Assembly: GCF_021917145.1 (NCBI RefSeq)
Contig: NW_025813698.1
Location: 84,501-148,500 of the forward strand
Length of the DNA stretch: 64,000 bases
Direction: 5' to 3'
Origin: Hypomesus transpacificus
Lineage: Eukaryota; Chordata; Actinopteri; Osmeriformes; Osmeridae
The notes under the pieces are model-generated. The model was given only the letters and a program-made list of their open reading frames with translations. It did no database searches and was not told the DNA's origin. The position numbers were made by a program, and so were the translations under genes. Below, piece after piece: positions 45,641-58,700 of the stretch (within the stretch, counting starts at the first letter, position 1; each line of letters starts with the position of its first letter).

Positions 45641-48096
45641 ATGATCCTAGATGTGTGTGTAAATGTGTGTGTAGTGTGAAACATCAAACGTTGCCCTGAA
45701 GTCCCACAATACAATCCAGAGCTGACACTTGCTTGGTCTGCCCAGTGCTCGCAAATAATGACCGGATGACAACAGTGACACGGGGTGAAGAGACGGGATG
45801 AAAAGCTTCAGCTTGGATTGTTCCAGAAGATAGTGTGAGGGATAAGTCACATCTATTCATATTCAGATTGCTAGCTATACTTATTTGTATAGTGTGCCTA
45901 TACACAATTTGTAAACGACAAGAAGAAGATAATAATCACTATGTAGTATAAAATTATGATTCGTATCGTCATTGTTTCAAGGCTACAGAGAATAAACAAC
46001 ACAAATGACAAAAAAATCTCTGGCTATACAGAATTGTACCACTTACAGGGGACGTAACTGCCTTTGAAGCTGTAGAAATGAAATAGGATTCTGTCATGTG
46101 GTGCTGTGAGGAGAGGAAAGTACAGACTTGTTTGGTCTCTTCCTGCCTCTTCCTGTCTGGCAGGAAGTAGTGGCGCCCGGCGTTAGTTAGACTTCCCTGA
46201 TGTGGCGGAGTGCCGTCCACCTGCAGCAGCTGTGGGGCTACATCTCATTACACTGAGTCCTTAATCACATCTGCCCTGCTACTCAAACCCAATTCTGTCT
46301 GGCTGACTAGGACTTCCTCTGTGAAACCACACACGCACACACAGCGGACGCGCACAGACACACACACACACAGCTGACATGCAGACACACGTAGGAACAC
46401 ATGCACAGACACACACACGCGCAGTGGACGCATGAAGACAAAGACGCAGTGACACGCACCGACACAAAAGCGCAGGCACACAGAAATGCGGACACGAGCG
46501 TGCACATGCACAAACGGAAAGGCACGGACTGTAAACATTCATGCACATACACACAAAAATGCACATGCACACGCACAACGGAAAGGCTATACCTTAATTT
46601 GGTAACAAACTGTCATTGCGCACACATACGCACCAATAGAAAGGGGGGAAAAGGGCACGCATTGGCAAACACATCAACAGAGGCTTTGGTGCAGACATGC
46701 TAACACGAGCAGACATGCGATTTTAGAGTCGAACACCTTGTGCACGCGTGTGTGACACGCCACGGGACGTATGTCAAGGTCGTGTCGTGTTGTGTTTGTG
46801 TGTCACACTGTGAAGAGATGTCACTCTGTGGCTCTGCACGCGTCTTCCTGTGTGACAAACTGTGCGGGTCACGTTGTGTTCGACGGTGTGACAGACTGTT
46901 CTTTGTCTTTGTCTTTGTCCAGGTCAGGGGTAGGTCAGGTGTCATGTAAAAGGCTTTGTGTGAGAATTTAAGGGACGCATCCCTTTTAGGGTGCATCTGT
47001 GTGTGTCTGTGTGTGTGTGGGGGTATTTGTGCGTTTGTGAGTGTGTGAGGATGGATGGTGTTGGTTTGGCAGTGGTTTGTAAACAACGGTACTGAATAAA
47101 CATTACTGTGGTAGTGTTGATCGAATTCTATTGGATTGGATGACCTGTCGTGTAGCAAAACAGCCAGTCACACCTTTGTGTTATTCTGGTTATCCTTATT
47201 CTTATTCTTAGTGTTTATCTGTTTGTATGTACTGTGTGTTTGAGTTTGAAACCAAATGGGTCTGACAGTGTCTTAAAGGCTCACAATAGCATTATATATA
47301 TGTGTGAATATGGATGCATGCGTGTATGTCGGTATCCCTGCTTGTGTGTGTTTGCCTGTGTGTATGTGTGAAGGGATTGTACCTTTTGGTCAGTGTAGCC
47401 TACAGTAACTGCACATTCAGTGTCAAATAACAGCTGTCTTATGAAAACAAATGGGCCCTGGAGACCAAAGTAACAGACCACTAAGTGACTTTAAAGCCCC
47501 GCTCAGCATCGCGCTCGAGTCCGTGGGAATCCATTAGATACCGCGTGTCCCTTACACTGGCCTAATGTCTGTCAGTTGGCCATCTTTGGCCTTGACTTAA
47601 CATGTAAGCGTACGAAACGTATTGTGCTGTATTATGTGTGTTATATCAAGTACTATGTGGTTAATGTCGATGGGCTGATACGTCTATGTAAATGAATGCA
47701 AGTGTTTTTTTTTTATTTTTTAAGATTTACATTTGACAGAATTACAGATTATGACTTGAATATGGATCAATGAAATACCATGGGATCTTTTACATTTTCT
47801 GAGTCTGTGTAGTACTTAAGGAGCAGGAGACATACCTTGGCACGAGTCTTTTGAAGGAAGCAATATGTACACCTGTACATCGTCAGTCCTGCACGCAACA
47901 TACTGATATCAGACCACACTCACGCTTTGCATTTTGCTTCACTGATATTTATTCTTGTACTGCCATCTTGTGGTAAATTGTGGTACTTCGACACACTATC
48001 CTTGTGCAAGGGCATCTTTCTTATTTATGACCTCTTTATTCAAGTCCTCAGTTTCATGATCAGTTTGTATTATAAGCGCTTCTTCCTTCCTTCCAG

Positions 48097-48205
48097 GTTA
48101 AAGTGATCTTCCACCTGTGTCGAGCATCTGTCCATCAGTTTGCCTGATCATTTACAACCTGCTGACCTCAGTTTCCCCACACCTGTCCTCCAACACTCTT
48201 CTGAT
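48097..48205 (+). other. fam163a: Probable fam163a 5' UTR exon
   Basis: A pyrimidine-rich acceptor (TTCCTTCCTTCCAG) ends at 48096 and a strong donor (GAT|GTGAGTAAG) follows 48205, giving a 109-nt exon without a protein frame. It precedes the coding exons by about 0.5 kb. Confidence 0.5.
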
Positions 48206-48516
48206 GTGAGTAAGGCAAAACACAAGTTTTCATTGTAGAGCATATCATGGAGATTTGAAGGCCATTTGGTGAGGTGGGAGAACGGTCACTGAATGGTGTC
48301 AAGAAGGGCTGTTTGTGTACTTCCAGGTGGTCACTTTCCTCAGGGCTGACATTGAATACAGGTTGTTACGAGGGCTATCAATGTGACAGTTTAAACTGTC
48401 GGTACAAAAATGTTTTGTGTGTGATTAACTACACAACAAAAAAAGCAATGTCTTCTTTGTGAACATTACATGTTTATTATTTATTATGTAATAATCTCTG
48501 TTCTGCTTTGTTTCAG

Positions 48517-48540
48517 GTGTTAAAGCACACTTTATTGAAC
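48517..48540 (+). other. fam163a: Possible 24-nt micro-exon in the fam163a 5' UTR
   Basis: Acceptor TTTGTTTCAG ends at 48516, and a consensus donor GTAAGTA starts at 48541. Both sites are strong, and the exon between them would be only 24 nt and non-coding. Confidence 0.4.
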
Positions 48541-48673
48541 GTAAGTACAAGTATGTTCCCTGTAATCACATGAAGTACACAGTATATTTTGTACTGTTGC
48601 CAGATGTACTCTGTGTCTATTGTATGCATGCTGGCTTCTTGATTATGTCATTTCCTGTCCTGTCAGAGTTTGA

Positions 48674-49463
<790 letters not shown>

Positions 49464-51470
49464 CCTTGGAGATGAGTTTAGACTGCGCTCATCTCTCCTG
49501 AGTGTTGCTGTCTCCCCTGGATGCACTCTGAGGACATGTCTCCTGAGTGGTCTTGGGAGAATCAGCTGGTTCGGGCTTCCTGCTTGATGCCAGTCCAGTC
49601 CCTAAAAAAATTGTCAACCAGCTTCCACTTATATTTGAGGAAATTGAAATAGTATTTTTGTCTTCTATTCAGAAGTAGGTGATACTTTAGCTATAATTTT
49701 TGATGTATTTCCAAACCCATTGAGGCTCCTGCAGCACGGAGAGAAAGGGCATTTACATTAAGAGTCTGCATTTTGCGTTTAAAGGACGAGACCCATCCAC
49801 TGTCTGTGAAGGTATAATGTGGGTTCAGTAACCAATTGAGGGCTACCAACCATCACCAACAGCTACTCTTGTTATGTCCTGTATCTGCCAAAAGTGAAAA
49901 TAAGAAGAAAAAATCATATTGTATACTGTATGAACTTCTTGAATGTTTCATTTTGGAAAGGAAATGAAAACCTAAAACATTTTTGAGAATGACAGACGTT
50001 GGAGAAAAAATTGAGGAACTGTCTTCGATTTTTTTTCACTGATTGACACCAGTAGAGAGACTCTAACTATAGATCTTTCTCTATGCAAGTTGTAGCACTT
50101 CTACCACCTGAGACAGGTGGGAAGAGCCCAAACCATGCAGCTGTCCATCTTCTCAATGTTTATCTTTCAATGGTTTTGTTTTCATTATGTAACTGAAACT
50201 ATGTTATTGTAGTGCATACCACTCTACCGAGGGTATTTGGGGGGAAACTGGAAAATGACTCCGTACAAAGACTACTTTGACTCAAAGACTACTTCGACTT
50301 CATATTTTACAACAGTTATAAAATTATGAAGATACAGTAAAACTGGTAATTGTGTCCTCCATACAGTATGTAATCAAGTGAACTAGCAGTATTTTTTAAA
50401 CTTCAAAATACTTACACTAAGGTCTTACTGAAGTTGTATTTCTCTTTATTGATGCAAAAGGTGAGATATGTACAGTATATTAGCAAATCAGCAGTGGATG
50501 CATATTTGTCCCTGGATGAGTTGACTTTACATATTCATTCGGGATAAGTTTTTAAAATGAAGAATGCAGTTTCTTGTAAGTCTTGTATGATCTAGATGTA
50601 GTTTGTGCCATTTTGTCTCTGCACTCTCCCAAATGGTTGAGCCTGTGAACTGTACATGAATGTCATTCCTTTCCCATGTTTAAGGTGTTTGTTTTGACAT
50701 GTTAACAACTTGAGATACAATATTTAAGAAATTAGAATATGTCATTATTAGTCTATCTGTCACTTTACATCGCTCACTTTTAACTAATATTAGAAAACTT
50801 TGCTTGCATTGTTTTATTTCAATTTGCCCCTTTTTATATTGTGTAAAAAACGATTTTAAAGTGAGATTGGTTGAATCAGCAAAGCAAAAAATAAACGTTA
50901 TAGTCATAATAATTTTGCTAGTTATCCTGAAAGTTATGTTGTGTGATGGATTTGGTACATAAGCAATGCAGGTATAGCATAACCGAACTCCATATTAAAG
51001 AAGAACACATGATTATTCCTACAAATCAGAACAGAACTAATGGTTCTCTGTTATACTGTAATTTGTTTATACTGTTATACTCTACATTCAGTATTAATGT
51101 AGAGTTATTAGTTTGTCTAACCCTAACCCTACTAACATGTTAGAACTTGCATTCAAATATCTAATGAAAGGCAGACAAGCAGTATTTAACAGTTACGTTT
51201 TGACATTAAAATGTTTTATATACATTAAATGTCACTGTTTGTTACTGCCGTGTAGTAGTGTTTTACATGTAGTTACTTATGGAGTTAGATTAGTTACATA
51301 ATTCACAAACAAACGTAATACGATTCACACATGTATTTCATGATTCACAAATAAATGTAACGCGATTCACAAATACATGACCCTATCACATACATAGTTA
51401 CTACACTTAACACACCGAATCTCTAATCTGACAACAATTTATCCAGCATCTACACGTTTCTTTAAAGCTG
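49464..51470. other. fam163a 3' UTR and intergenic spacer
   Basis: The left part, up to about 50900, is AT-rich and ends with AATAAA at 50890-50895, so the fam163a 3' UTR could be about 1.4 kb. From there to 51470 I see nothing beyond short AT-rich repeats (ATTCACAAA units at 51301-51375). Confidence 0.5.
50890..50895 (+). terminator. fam163a: Candidate poly(A) signal of fam163a
   Basis: AATAAA is the clearest canonical signal downstream of the stop at 49463. Confidence 0.5.
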
Positions 51471-51646
51471 TGTGCGTGTGTGCAATACTACAGTACACGA
51501 TGTGAGCGCGGTCCCGCAGCTAGAGCCCACAGAGAAGTGTACGCGCTTGGATCCGCTGGCGTCTGGGCAGTCTCGTGCACTGCAACTCAGTGACAGCTAC
51601 TGCTGTTTAGCAAGTCGTCCGGACGAGTCTACATACCTCAAAACAA
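51470..51646 (+). promoter_or_regulatory. rabgap1l: Probable first untranslated exon and promoter of rabgap1l
   Basis: The stretch has raised CG content (GTGAGCGCGGTCCCGCAGC) in an AT-rich setting and ends in a good donor, AAACAA|GTAAGTT, at 51646/51647. It has no conserved protein frame. The next acceptor that fits lies at 55621, before the exon with the rabgap1l start codon. Confidence 0.5.
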
Positions 51647-54600
51647 GTAAGTTAGACAAATAGCTATATATTTACCCTACACCATGAAGCAAATGCATTG
51701 CATGTATTTAAGAGAACAGCTTGTTTGTGTGGTGCAGTTAGCGATAGCGGTTCTCCTACAATAGTTTGTTTACCATTTTGGGCGAGGGTGCAAATCAAGT
51801 GCTTCACTGTTATGGTTTACAGACCGAGCAAGCCAGTCAAATAGCCAGCTGTTCTTGTTAGCTTAGCATATCATACGGAGGCTAACCACTTGACTAGAGC
51901 GTCCCAAAACTCAGCCTAGGCTAGCTAGTTACTTAAACTTCCTGTTTGGTATGGAAAGATACCGTGAAACTGCCGTCGGTGGTCCTCAATATCATTTCCG
52001 GTCCTGCAAATTTTCCTTCAGAATAAGGGCATAACCTGAGATGTGCTCATAACGTGTTCAATGTTCTGTAGTGCATTTCAGTAAAAATACGAGTTCGTTA
52101 TCGTGGTTTTATGACAAGTAGAACTAAGTAAAAGTGTATTTTATTGAACTAAGATGTAAAATAACTTAGAACCCTTCCTACCTTTTTGTAGACGTAAAGT
52201 TTCATTTTGAGGTTCAAATAATACAAATTACATTTTGTTACGGTACTTTTATTTTGGAGAATGTGAAAGAAAAGGATATGTGATTACATATGAAGACTGG
52301 CTTCACGCTGTTGTAAAGATGGCTAGCTAGCCTATGTAGTAGCCCTGCTAGTTTTGTAGTGACAGCTCTGTTTCAACCTTTGGATGATAACACCTTAAAC
52401 CCTATAGAAATGTTTCCATGAACTCGATAAAAATAGCATGACAAACTCGCTTGTGTGAATTTTTTTTTTATACAACAGGCTAGCTGAGGCTATCTAGCGA
52501 CGCTAGACACTAGGTTTATTATCTCTGGCTATACCTGTAGTTGCCATCCTTTCTTTCTATGTTTTCTACGAAACATGCATACCAAACGATTTTGGTTGTT
52601 AACGTGAGTAAATGAGCTTATATACAAATGAAGCTAGCAATAGGTAGACGTTGTCAAGCAATAGCAACGTTTTGTTGCAAGCGAGAAAATCGAGTCATGC
52701 CATGCTCGCTTATCTAGAATAGCAGGTCTTTATTTGTCTGTTCATGTGACTGCTATCGAAGTCGACTGCTGCTAGTTCACGCAGAAGACTTATCAGCCAT
52801 TTGCATTGGTTTGCCAAGAAAAGGTATTGTTGGATACTTTGCTTCGTTGCCACAATTTCCTGTACTTCATACTGTAACAGCTTTAAAACCCAGACATTGT
52901 TAGGAAGTAGGACTACTTCAAATTTCATGATAAGATTGTAGGACGCTTCTAGTGTGAAGTTTTGGTCTGTCACAGTTGTGAACATTGTAAATGTTCAATA
53001 ATGTTATTAAGATTCTGCCAACAAACAGTATTTCGTAGCATTCAGATGTACACAACGTGCAATACGTTATACTAAGTGTCACTGACATAGAACATAACTG
53101 CTCTGTGAGCCAGTGTGTGACGTTATTTCATTATATCCGTGTTTGCATATTTGCGTATCTGGTCAACACAGACGGTGATACACGTATGGTTTAACATAAA
53201 GATATGGAGCATGGGGGTTTTCTGTCTTGCTTGGTGAACATCTGAATGGAAACAGCAGATAAAATACTTGTTGTCAACGAAAACAAGTCAAAAAGCTATC
53301 CATCACATCATGGTCGAGTATTCTCTTTTACTTAAGGAATCAAGTTTGGTTTACCACACAACAATGGCATTTGAGTGCCCTGTCAGATGTGCTAAATGTG
53401 TCAATCCACAGCAGACATTATGAGTGGTTTTCAGACATTCCACCATCTTTTTGTCATAACTGAAGCAATATTAGGTTTGGGAATGTCAGAATATGGATGC
53501 TCCACCCTTCATTTGTCAGACAGTTACAAACAACTTGCCTTAAATTCATTCTCGCACCACAGAGCACAATGCAGTCAAATAAGTACTGCATTGTGCACCG
53601 ACGTTGTCTTTGGAAATCACTGTAACAACACTATCACAAAAATGAGCTTCATTCTTGCCTAATGGGTGTCATCAACCTGGTTTAAGGATGGGCCTTTTGA
53701 ATCAGTGTCCAAACGGTTCACCTTGGAGCCAGTTACACCTGTAAGACAGTGGTGAGCTGTAAATTGCCTAACTTTGATCTGCACAACCAGTTGTAATGGA
53801 CCTAGTGTATTGTCTCTGTGTTTAGAGAGACGGTTTTATGATTTGGTGTTCACACCCATCCTACCTATCACCATTGCTTAGCTGACAGGCTTGGTTGCAG
53901 TGAGAGAAGGGCCTATGAAACAGGCTTAGCTTTGGATGAAAAGTTGAGTAACAAATGATGAGGACATCATGTTGAAATAGGCCTACTGGATCAGATCATT
54001 CTATTTGATTTAGGATTTAGAAAAAGGTGTGTATGATTGTGTTGACTCAGACCACTGAAATAGTGTTAGAACCATGCACTTCTGAGCCTTATTTTTCTCT
54101 CTGCATTTTTCACTTCTGTATGGACTATTTGTAGTCACTTTGGATAAAAGCTTCTGGTAAATGAAATGAAATGTAATGTAACGTAGAGATGCAGGCCGAG
54201 ACCACCTGATCATCCTGATAGTTCTGCATGTAGTACAGTTAGTCATTGTGGCACAGACTTTCCCATAGCAAATTGATTTGAATTCTCTCACAGACCAGTA
54301 GGCACTTATCACTGGGAACATTCATAATAATCCTTCCTCTGCAAGGTTTGTAATGGGCATGATTGAATGAGTGTGATAGGAGCACATGACTCATAACTAT
54401 CTCTTAAGTGGGGCACAGTTTCCAAGGCCGACAAGCTGTCTGTGTGTCCCTGTCTTTCTGTGAGAGCTCTGTCCACAGGAACGGTCAAAGACCCCCAGCT
54501 AGGCAGCGTAAACTCCACGTGTCTCACTGTGCGAGTGTTAGTTTAGGAAACCAATCAATCACCCATTTTCTCCTCTTTGTCTTCTTTGGGACTGCATTTA

Positions 54601-55621
54601 GTTACATTTCAAGGTAAACAAATCACCTGATGATGTATGAATCAGATAACTTTTTGTGTAGACCATTTAGGAGACCCCATCTTAGCCTTATGGGGCATGG
54701 TTATACTGGATACGTGCAAGTATGAAACATGTTGGACTTGATCATGTAGCCTAACTAGATGCCGTAATACACAGATCAAAACTAACTACAATTGCAAGCT
54801 AAAAATGACCCACCCCCTAGAAGACTCCAGACGAGCTACATCACTCAGATCTATAAAACTGGTAAAACATTTCAACTGTAGTCTGCCTTAACAAAATCAC
54901 TTGATTATAAGAACTGACAGGATGAGCTTTAAGCACGTTCAGCAGAAAGCATACCTAGGCTAAGTGTAATTTGACTGCTGAATCGCTGGCATTCATTTCA
55001 GATGACATGGTATTAATAGAGGCTACGGGTAGTGTCTAGGTTGGCATCTTTTCGGGGCACTCTGCTAGCTCAGATTGGATGCCCTCTGTCTGTGCATTAG
55101 CACCAGAGACTAGCTTGTGTGTGGGATGGAACGCAACATGTTTCTCCTTCCTCCCACTAATGGCTTTTCACGTTGGCCTACCAGGGCATCATGAGAACCA
55201 AGTGGGAATCTGTGGGAATTTTACCAGCTTATTCCTAAAGCTTGGAGTTTTTACTCATTTGGGGTGCGGCATTTTTTGTTTACTCGGTTTAATTCATAAA
55301 GGGAATTCTGGCTCTGCGGTATATTTGGTCTGGAGCATACCAGCTCATGTCAGTACAGAGATCACACCTGTTGGCTCTCTTACCTTCTGCTCCTTGATGT
55401 GTGTTGTCCTTTAATGTACCATTTTACACATACTTTGAGAACGTAAAAATCACCAGAATCAGTACGTTAAAGTAGACTATGGGTTCTCGATAATGTAAAA
55501 GGAAATGTATCCGGATCAAAGAGACAAGCTGTACAGTTGGACTATAAGCTAAGTTTTGAACTGCCCTACGGCTGTGTGTTTAAAGTCTACATTTATTTGT
55601 CTTCTCCCCTGATTTTCCCAG
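51647..55621 (+). other. Presumed first intron of rabgap1l, no gene seen
   Basis: The stretch is AT-rich. A decayed SINE tail lies at about 54120-54180 (CACTTTGGATAAAAGCTTCT). No other recognisable repeat or coding region was found. Confidence 0.45.
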
Positions 55622-55740
55622 GGCTGCAGCGTCAGGGCTGTGAAGGCTGCAGTCTGCCTTGTTCCCTGAACGTGAGGACAAACAAAGTCGAGGGGGAGAG
55701 CTCTGGCCCGGGCTGGTCGCCGCTAGCAGACTAGCCAACT

Positions 55741-58700
55741 ATGGAGGACAGCTCCTCTCTGGGCAAAGTTAGCGGCTCCACCGAATCGGTGGCCACCGTC
55801 ACCAGCGAGGAGTTTGTGCTGGTGCCGCCCACCGCCGGAGGGTCCCCTTCAGGGTCCGAGGGGAAGCCCCGGCTTAAGGTGATCTTTCTCTCTCTCCCCC
55901 CTCCTCTCTTTCTCTCTTTCCCCTTCTCTCTTTCTTTCTCCCCCTCTCTCTCTTTCTCTGTCTTTCTCTCCCCCTCCCTCTCTCTTTCTGTTTCCCCCTC
56001 TCTCTCTTTCTCTTTCTGTTTCTCCCCTTCCCTCTCTCTCTCTCCTCCCCCCTCTCTCTCCCTCCCTCGCTCCCTCTCTCTCTCTGTAACGTCTTCTTCT
56101 TCCCTGCCCCAGATGTCGTGGAACGGTAACGAGCAGCTAGAACGAGCGATGGAGGAGGTGCTGGACGACGAGCTGCTGAAAGAAGAGAAGGGTGGAGAGG
56201 AGAAGCCAGAGAAGACCCAGGACCCAGAGCCCTCCTTGGGCCTGTCCCCTGAGGCCAGGCCTCAGGGCCTGGATCTTGATCCAACACCAGCAGGTATGGT
56301 AGCATCCCACTCAAAAGATACATGGCCTTGGTGCCCAAATAGACAAAGAGATAGGACATGATGGGGCTCTCTCAATAGTTTGTTTGATAAGTGGTCAAAA
56401 TAGATCAATCTGATGGAAAACATCGCACTCTATTACAACTTTCATAACATAAAATATGCATGCCGTCTATCGTCACAGAACAGTGGTGTACATTGTGTTT
56501 TACAAATTACGAGGATAGTTTTGTGATGCATGGTGACCCAAACCTGTGAGCGAAGAGGATCTTTACCACACATGCTCCACGTCAGGCTACACGGAGCAGA
56601 GGAGTGCAGAGTAAAAGTGCTACCAACACAGTTTTCCATAGCATGATTCACCTTAGAATTGAGTGCTCCACAGAGCATACGCCACCAGATGACTCATCAG
56701 AATGAAATCAAATGACAAAAAAAAAGGTTAATTTACTGCTTATGTCACAAACATTTTACGCGAGAGGATTCTTGGCCTGTTTTTGAGCAAGCTCTTCTCT
56801 TCAGACTTCAATGCATTTCTGCTGCCTCCTTTAGAAGTGGCAGGGCAAAACTGTGTGTTTGATGACTGCTAGGCAGCTGCAGGTGCTGCACTCTTCATTG
56901 TTCTGCTTCCTGTTTGTAGAGTGCGAAAGTGTAGATTAGACCGACCCCCAACTTCCTGTCCCATAACTTGCTTCCTCTGCAACGCTGAGCTAATTTGGAA
57001 CCGACGGATAGTATTCACTTATTATCCTCGCTGCAAAAGTGAGGTGAAACTTTGAAACAGCGTTTCTTCTCATTAGCAAGGCATGAATGACGCATGCTGT
57101 TTCACTACTTCCCCTGAATTTTTTTTTGCTTGCTTCCTTTCTACGTGAGGTAAATACTGTCCTTTTACCCTGACCCCCACCCCAACAGTGGCGGAGGTGT
57201 GTCCAGTGGCCAGCCCCACCACCCTGGAGGAGGACAGTGTCCAGTTCAGCAAGCTGTCCTACCTGGGCTGCACCTGGGTGAAGGCCCCCCGCAGTGAATC
57301 GGAGGCCCAGAAGGCCATGGCCACCCTGCGTGCGGAGAGTGCCATCCCCATCCCCGTCACCCTCCATGTGCCCAACGTGTCCGACGGCTGCGTCCGGTCA
57401 GTCTCATAGCCTCGTGCACGCGCACACACACAGATACACACTCTCTCACACACACACACACACACCTTTCCCTCATAGCACACGAATGTTACAGGCGCTT
57501 ATGGACACATACCTACTCATTCATACAGTCTGACCAATTTTCTGTCATTCAAGTTATGCACACATAAATCATATCTGAGGTTGTAGCTTAAGAATACCGC
57601 AACATGTAATTTGGCAGCTTGCGTATTGCGCTTGGTGTGCAACATGTGCAAAACCCCATAACCCTCTCAGGGCCACAGTCAGTCTCAAATGACTGCACAT
57701 TAGTTGTAACCTTTTAAAAGAGGAAATGGAAACTGGAGTTGCAAGGTATTTATGTTGAAACTGAGACCATTATTTTAAAGAAATGACTCCAGACACTTGA
57801 CAGGATTGCAAGAGAATTGTTATAGTGACATTACATCAAAACACACCGCCAAACCACTTCTATCCCATTGAAAAAAAAATAATAATAATACAGAAACGTG
57901 TTAGATACAGAATCCCTACCTCTTCAACTGAATCAGATTCAGACACTGCTGCAGTGTTCTTGGCATTACTATCTTGTAAGTGCAAAGTAACTGGAGTGGT
58001 GAGGTGAAAACCTCTGTTGTTTGGCTGTGCATCAGGGTGGTGGACCAGGCGTCGGGCACGGAGATCGCCTCCTTCCCCATCTACAAGGTGCTGTTCTGCG
58101 CCCGCGGCCGCGAGGGCCTCCTGGAGAGCGACTGCTTCTCCTTCACGGAGAGCTACCGCAGCTCGGAGGACTTCCAGATCCACGTGTTCTCCTGCCACAT
58201 CAAGGAAGCCGTGAGTTTCCCTACCTGCCCTAAAACGACGCCCTGAACTACCCATCCTCTCTCAGACGTTTTCCCTGGGAGCAACTCCTAAGCTAACTGT
58301 ACTGGATGGATTAGATCATGTTCTGCTCCAAGCAGGTGATACCAGTCCAGTCATATCCCATCAGGGACTTCCATTTAAGGATGATTGGATGGGGGCCTTG
58401 CAGTATTGAGACAGGGCCCAAATGCAATCAAAAAATATTTGTGGTTGAAGCCAAATGTTCATGCCCCGCCCTGTGGGTTTGTGAGAGCCCATCCACTATT
58501 GATTCCCTTCATAATGCACACAGGAGGCCGTGTGAGGATGCTCTTCAGGCCAGCCTCATAGATTTTCCCCCTATGCTCTCCTCCAATCACAGGTGAGTCG
58601 TATCCTGTACAGCTTCTCCACGGCGTTCAGGCGTTCCTCTAGGCCAGCGCCGGACGTGAGGGACCCAGCCCTGCCCCTCTCCCCAGACAGCGACACTTTC

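Larger units (their letters stand above)
39322..48096. other. Probable fam163a 5' intron or intergenic DNA, repeat-rich, no gene seen
   Basis: The stretch contains a C homopolymer (about 39997-40021), a CACCAC/CTACACACA minisatellite (40283-40445), a 10-bp repeat (41953-41996), a GC-richer patch (42280-42600), G-rich sequence (43815-43865), GA repeats (44200-44600), CT repeats (45496-45640) and CA-rich sequence (46320-46570). The long frames through these tracts (RERERE, SLSLSL, HTHTHT) are repeat artefacts. Two copies of CCAATCAATGT at 44780 and 44860 stand out. Confidence 0.45.

Noticed and set aside
44169..46703. Several open frames of 90-157 codons on both strands
   Set aside because: They are made of GA, CT and CA repeats (RERERE, SLSLSL, HTHTHT) and have no domain or splice structure.
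55885..56112. Read-through exon joining rabgap1l coding exons 1 and 2
   Set aside because: The frame is open only because of the CT tract; conserved splice sites at 55879 and 56112 give the mammalian protein order.
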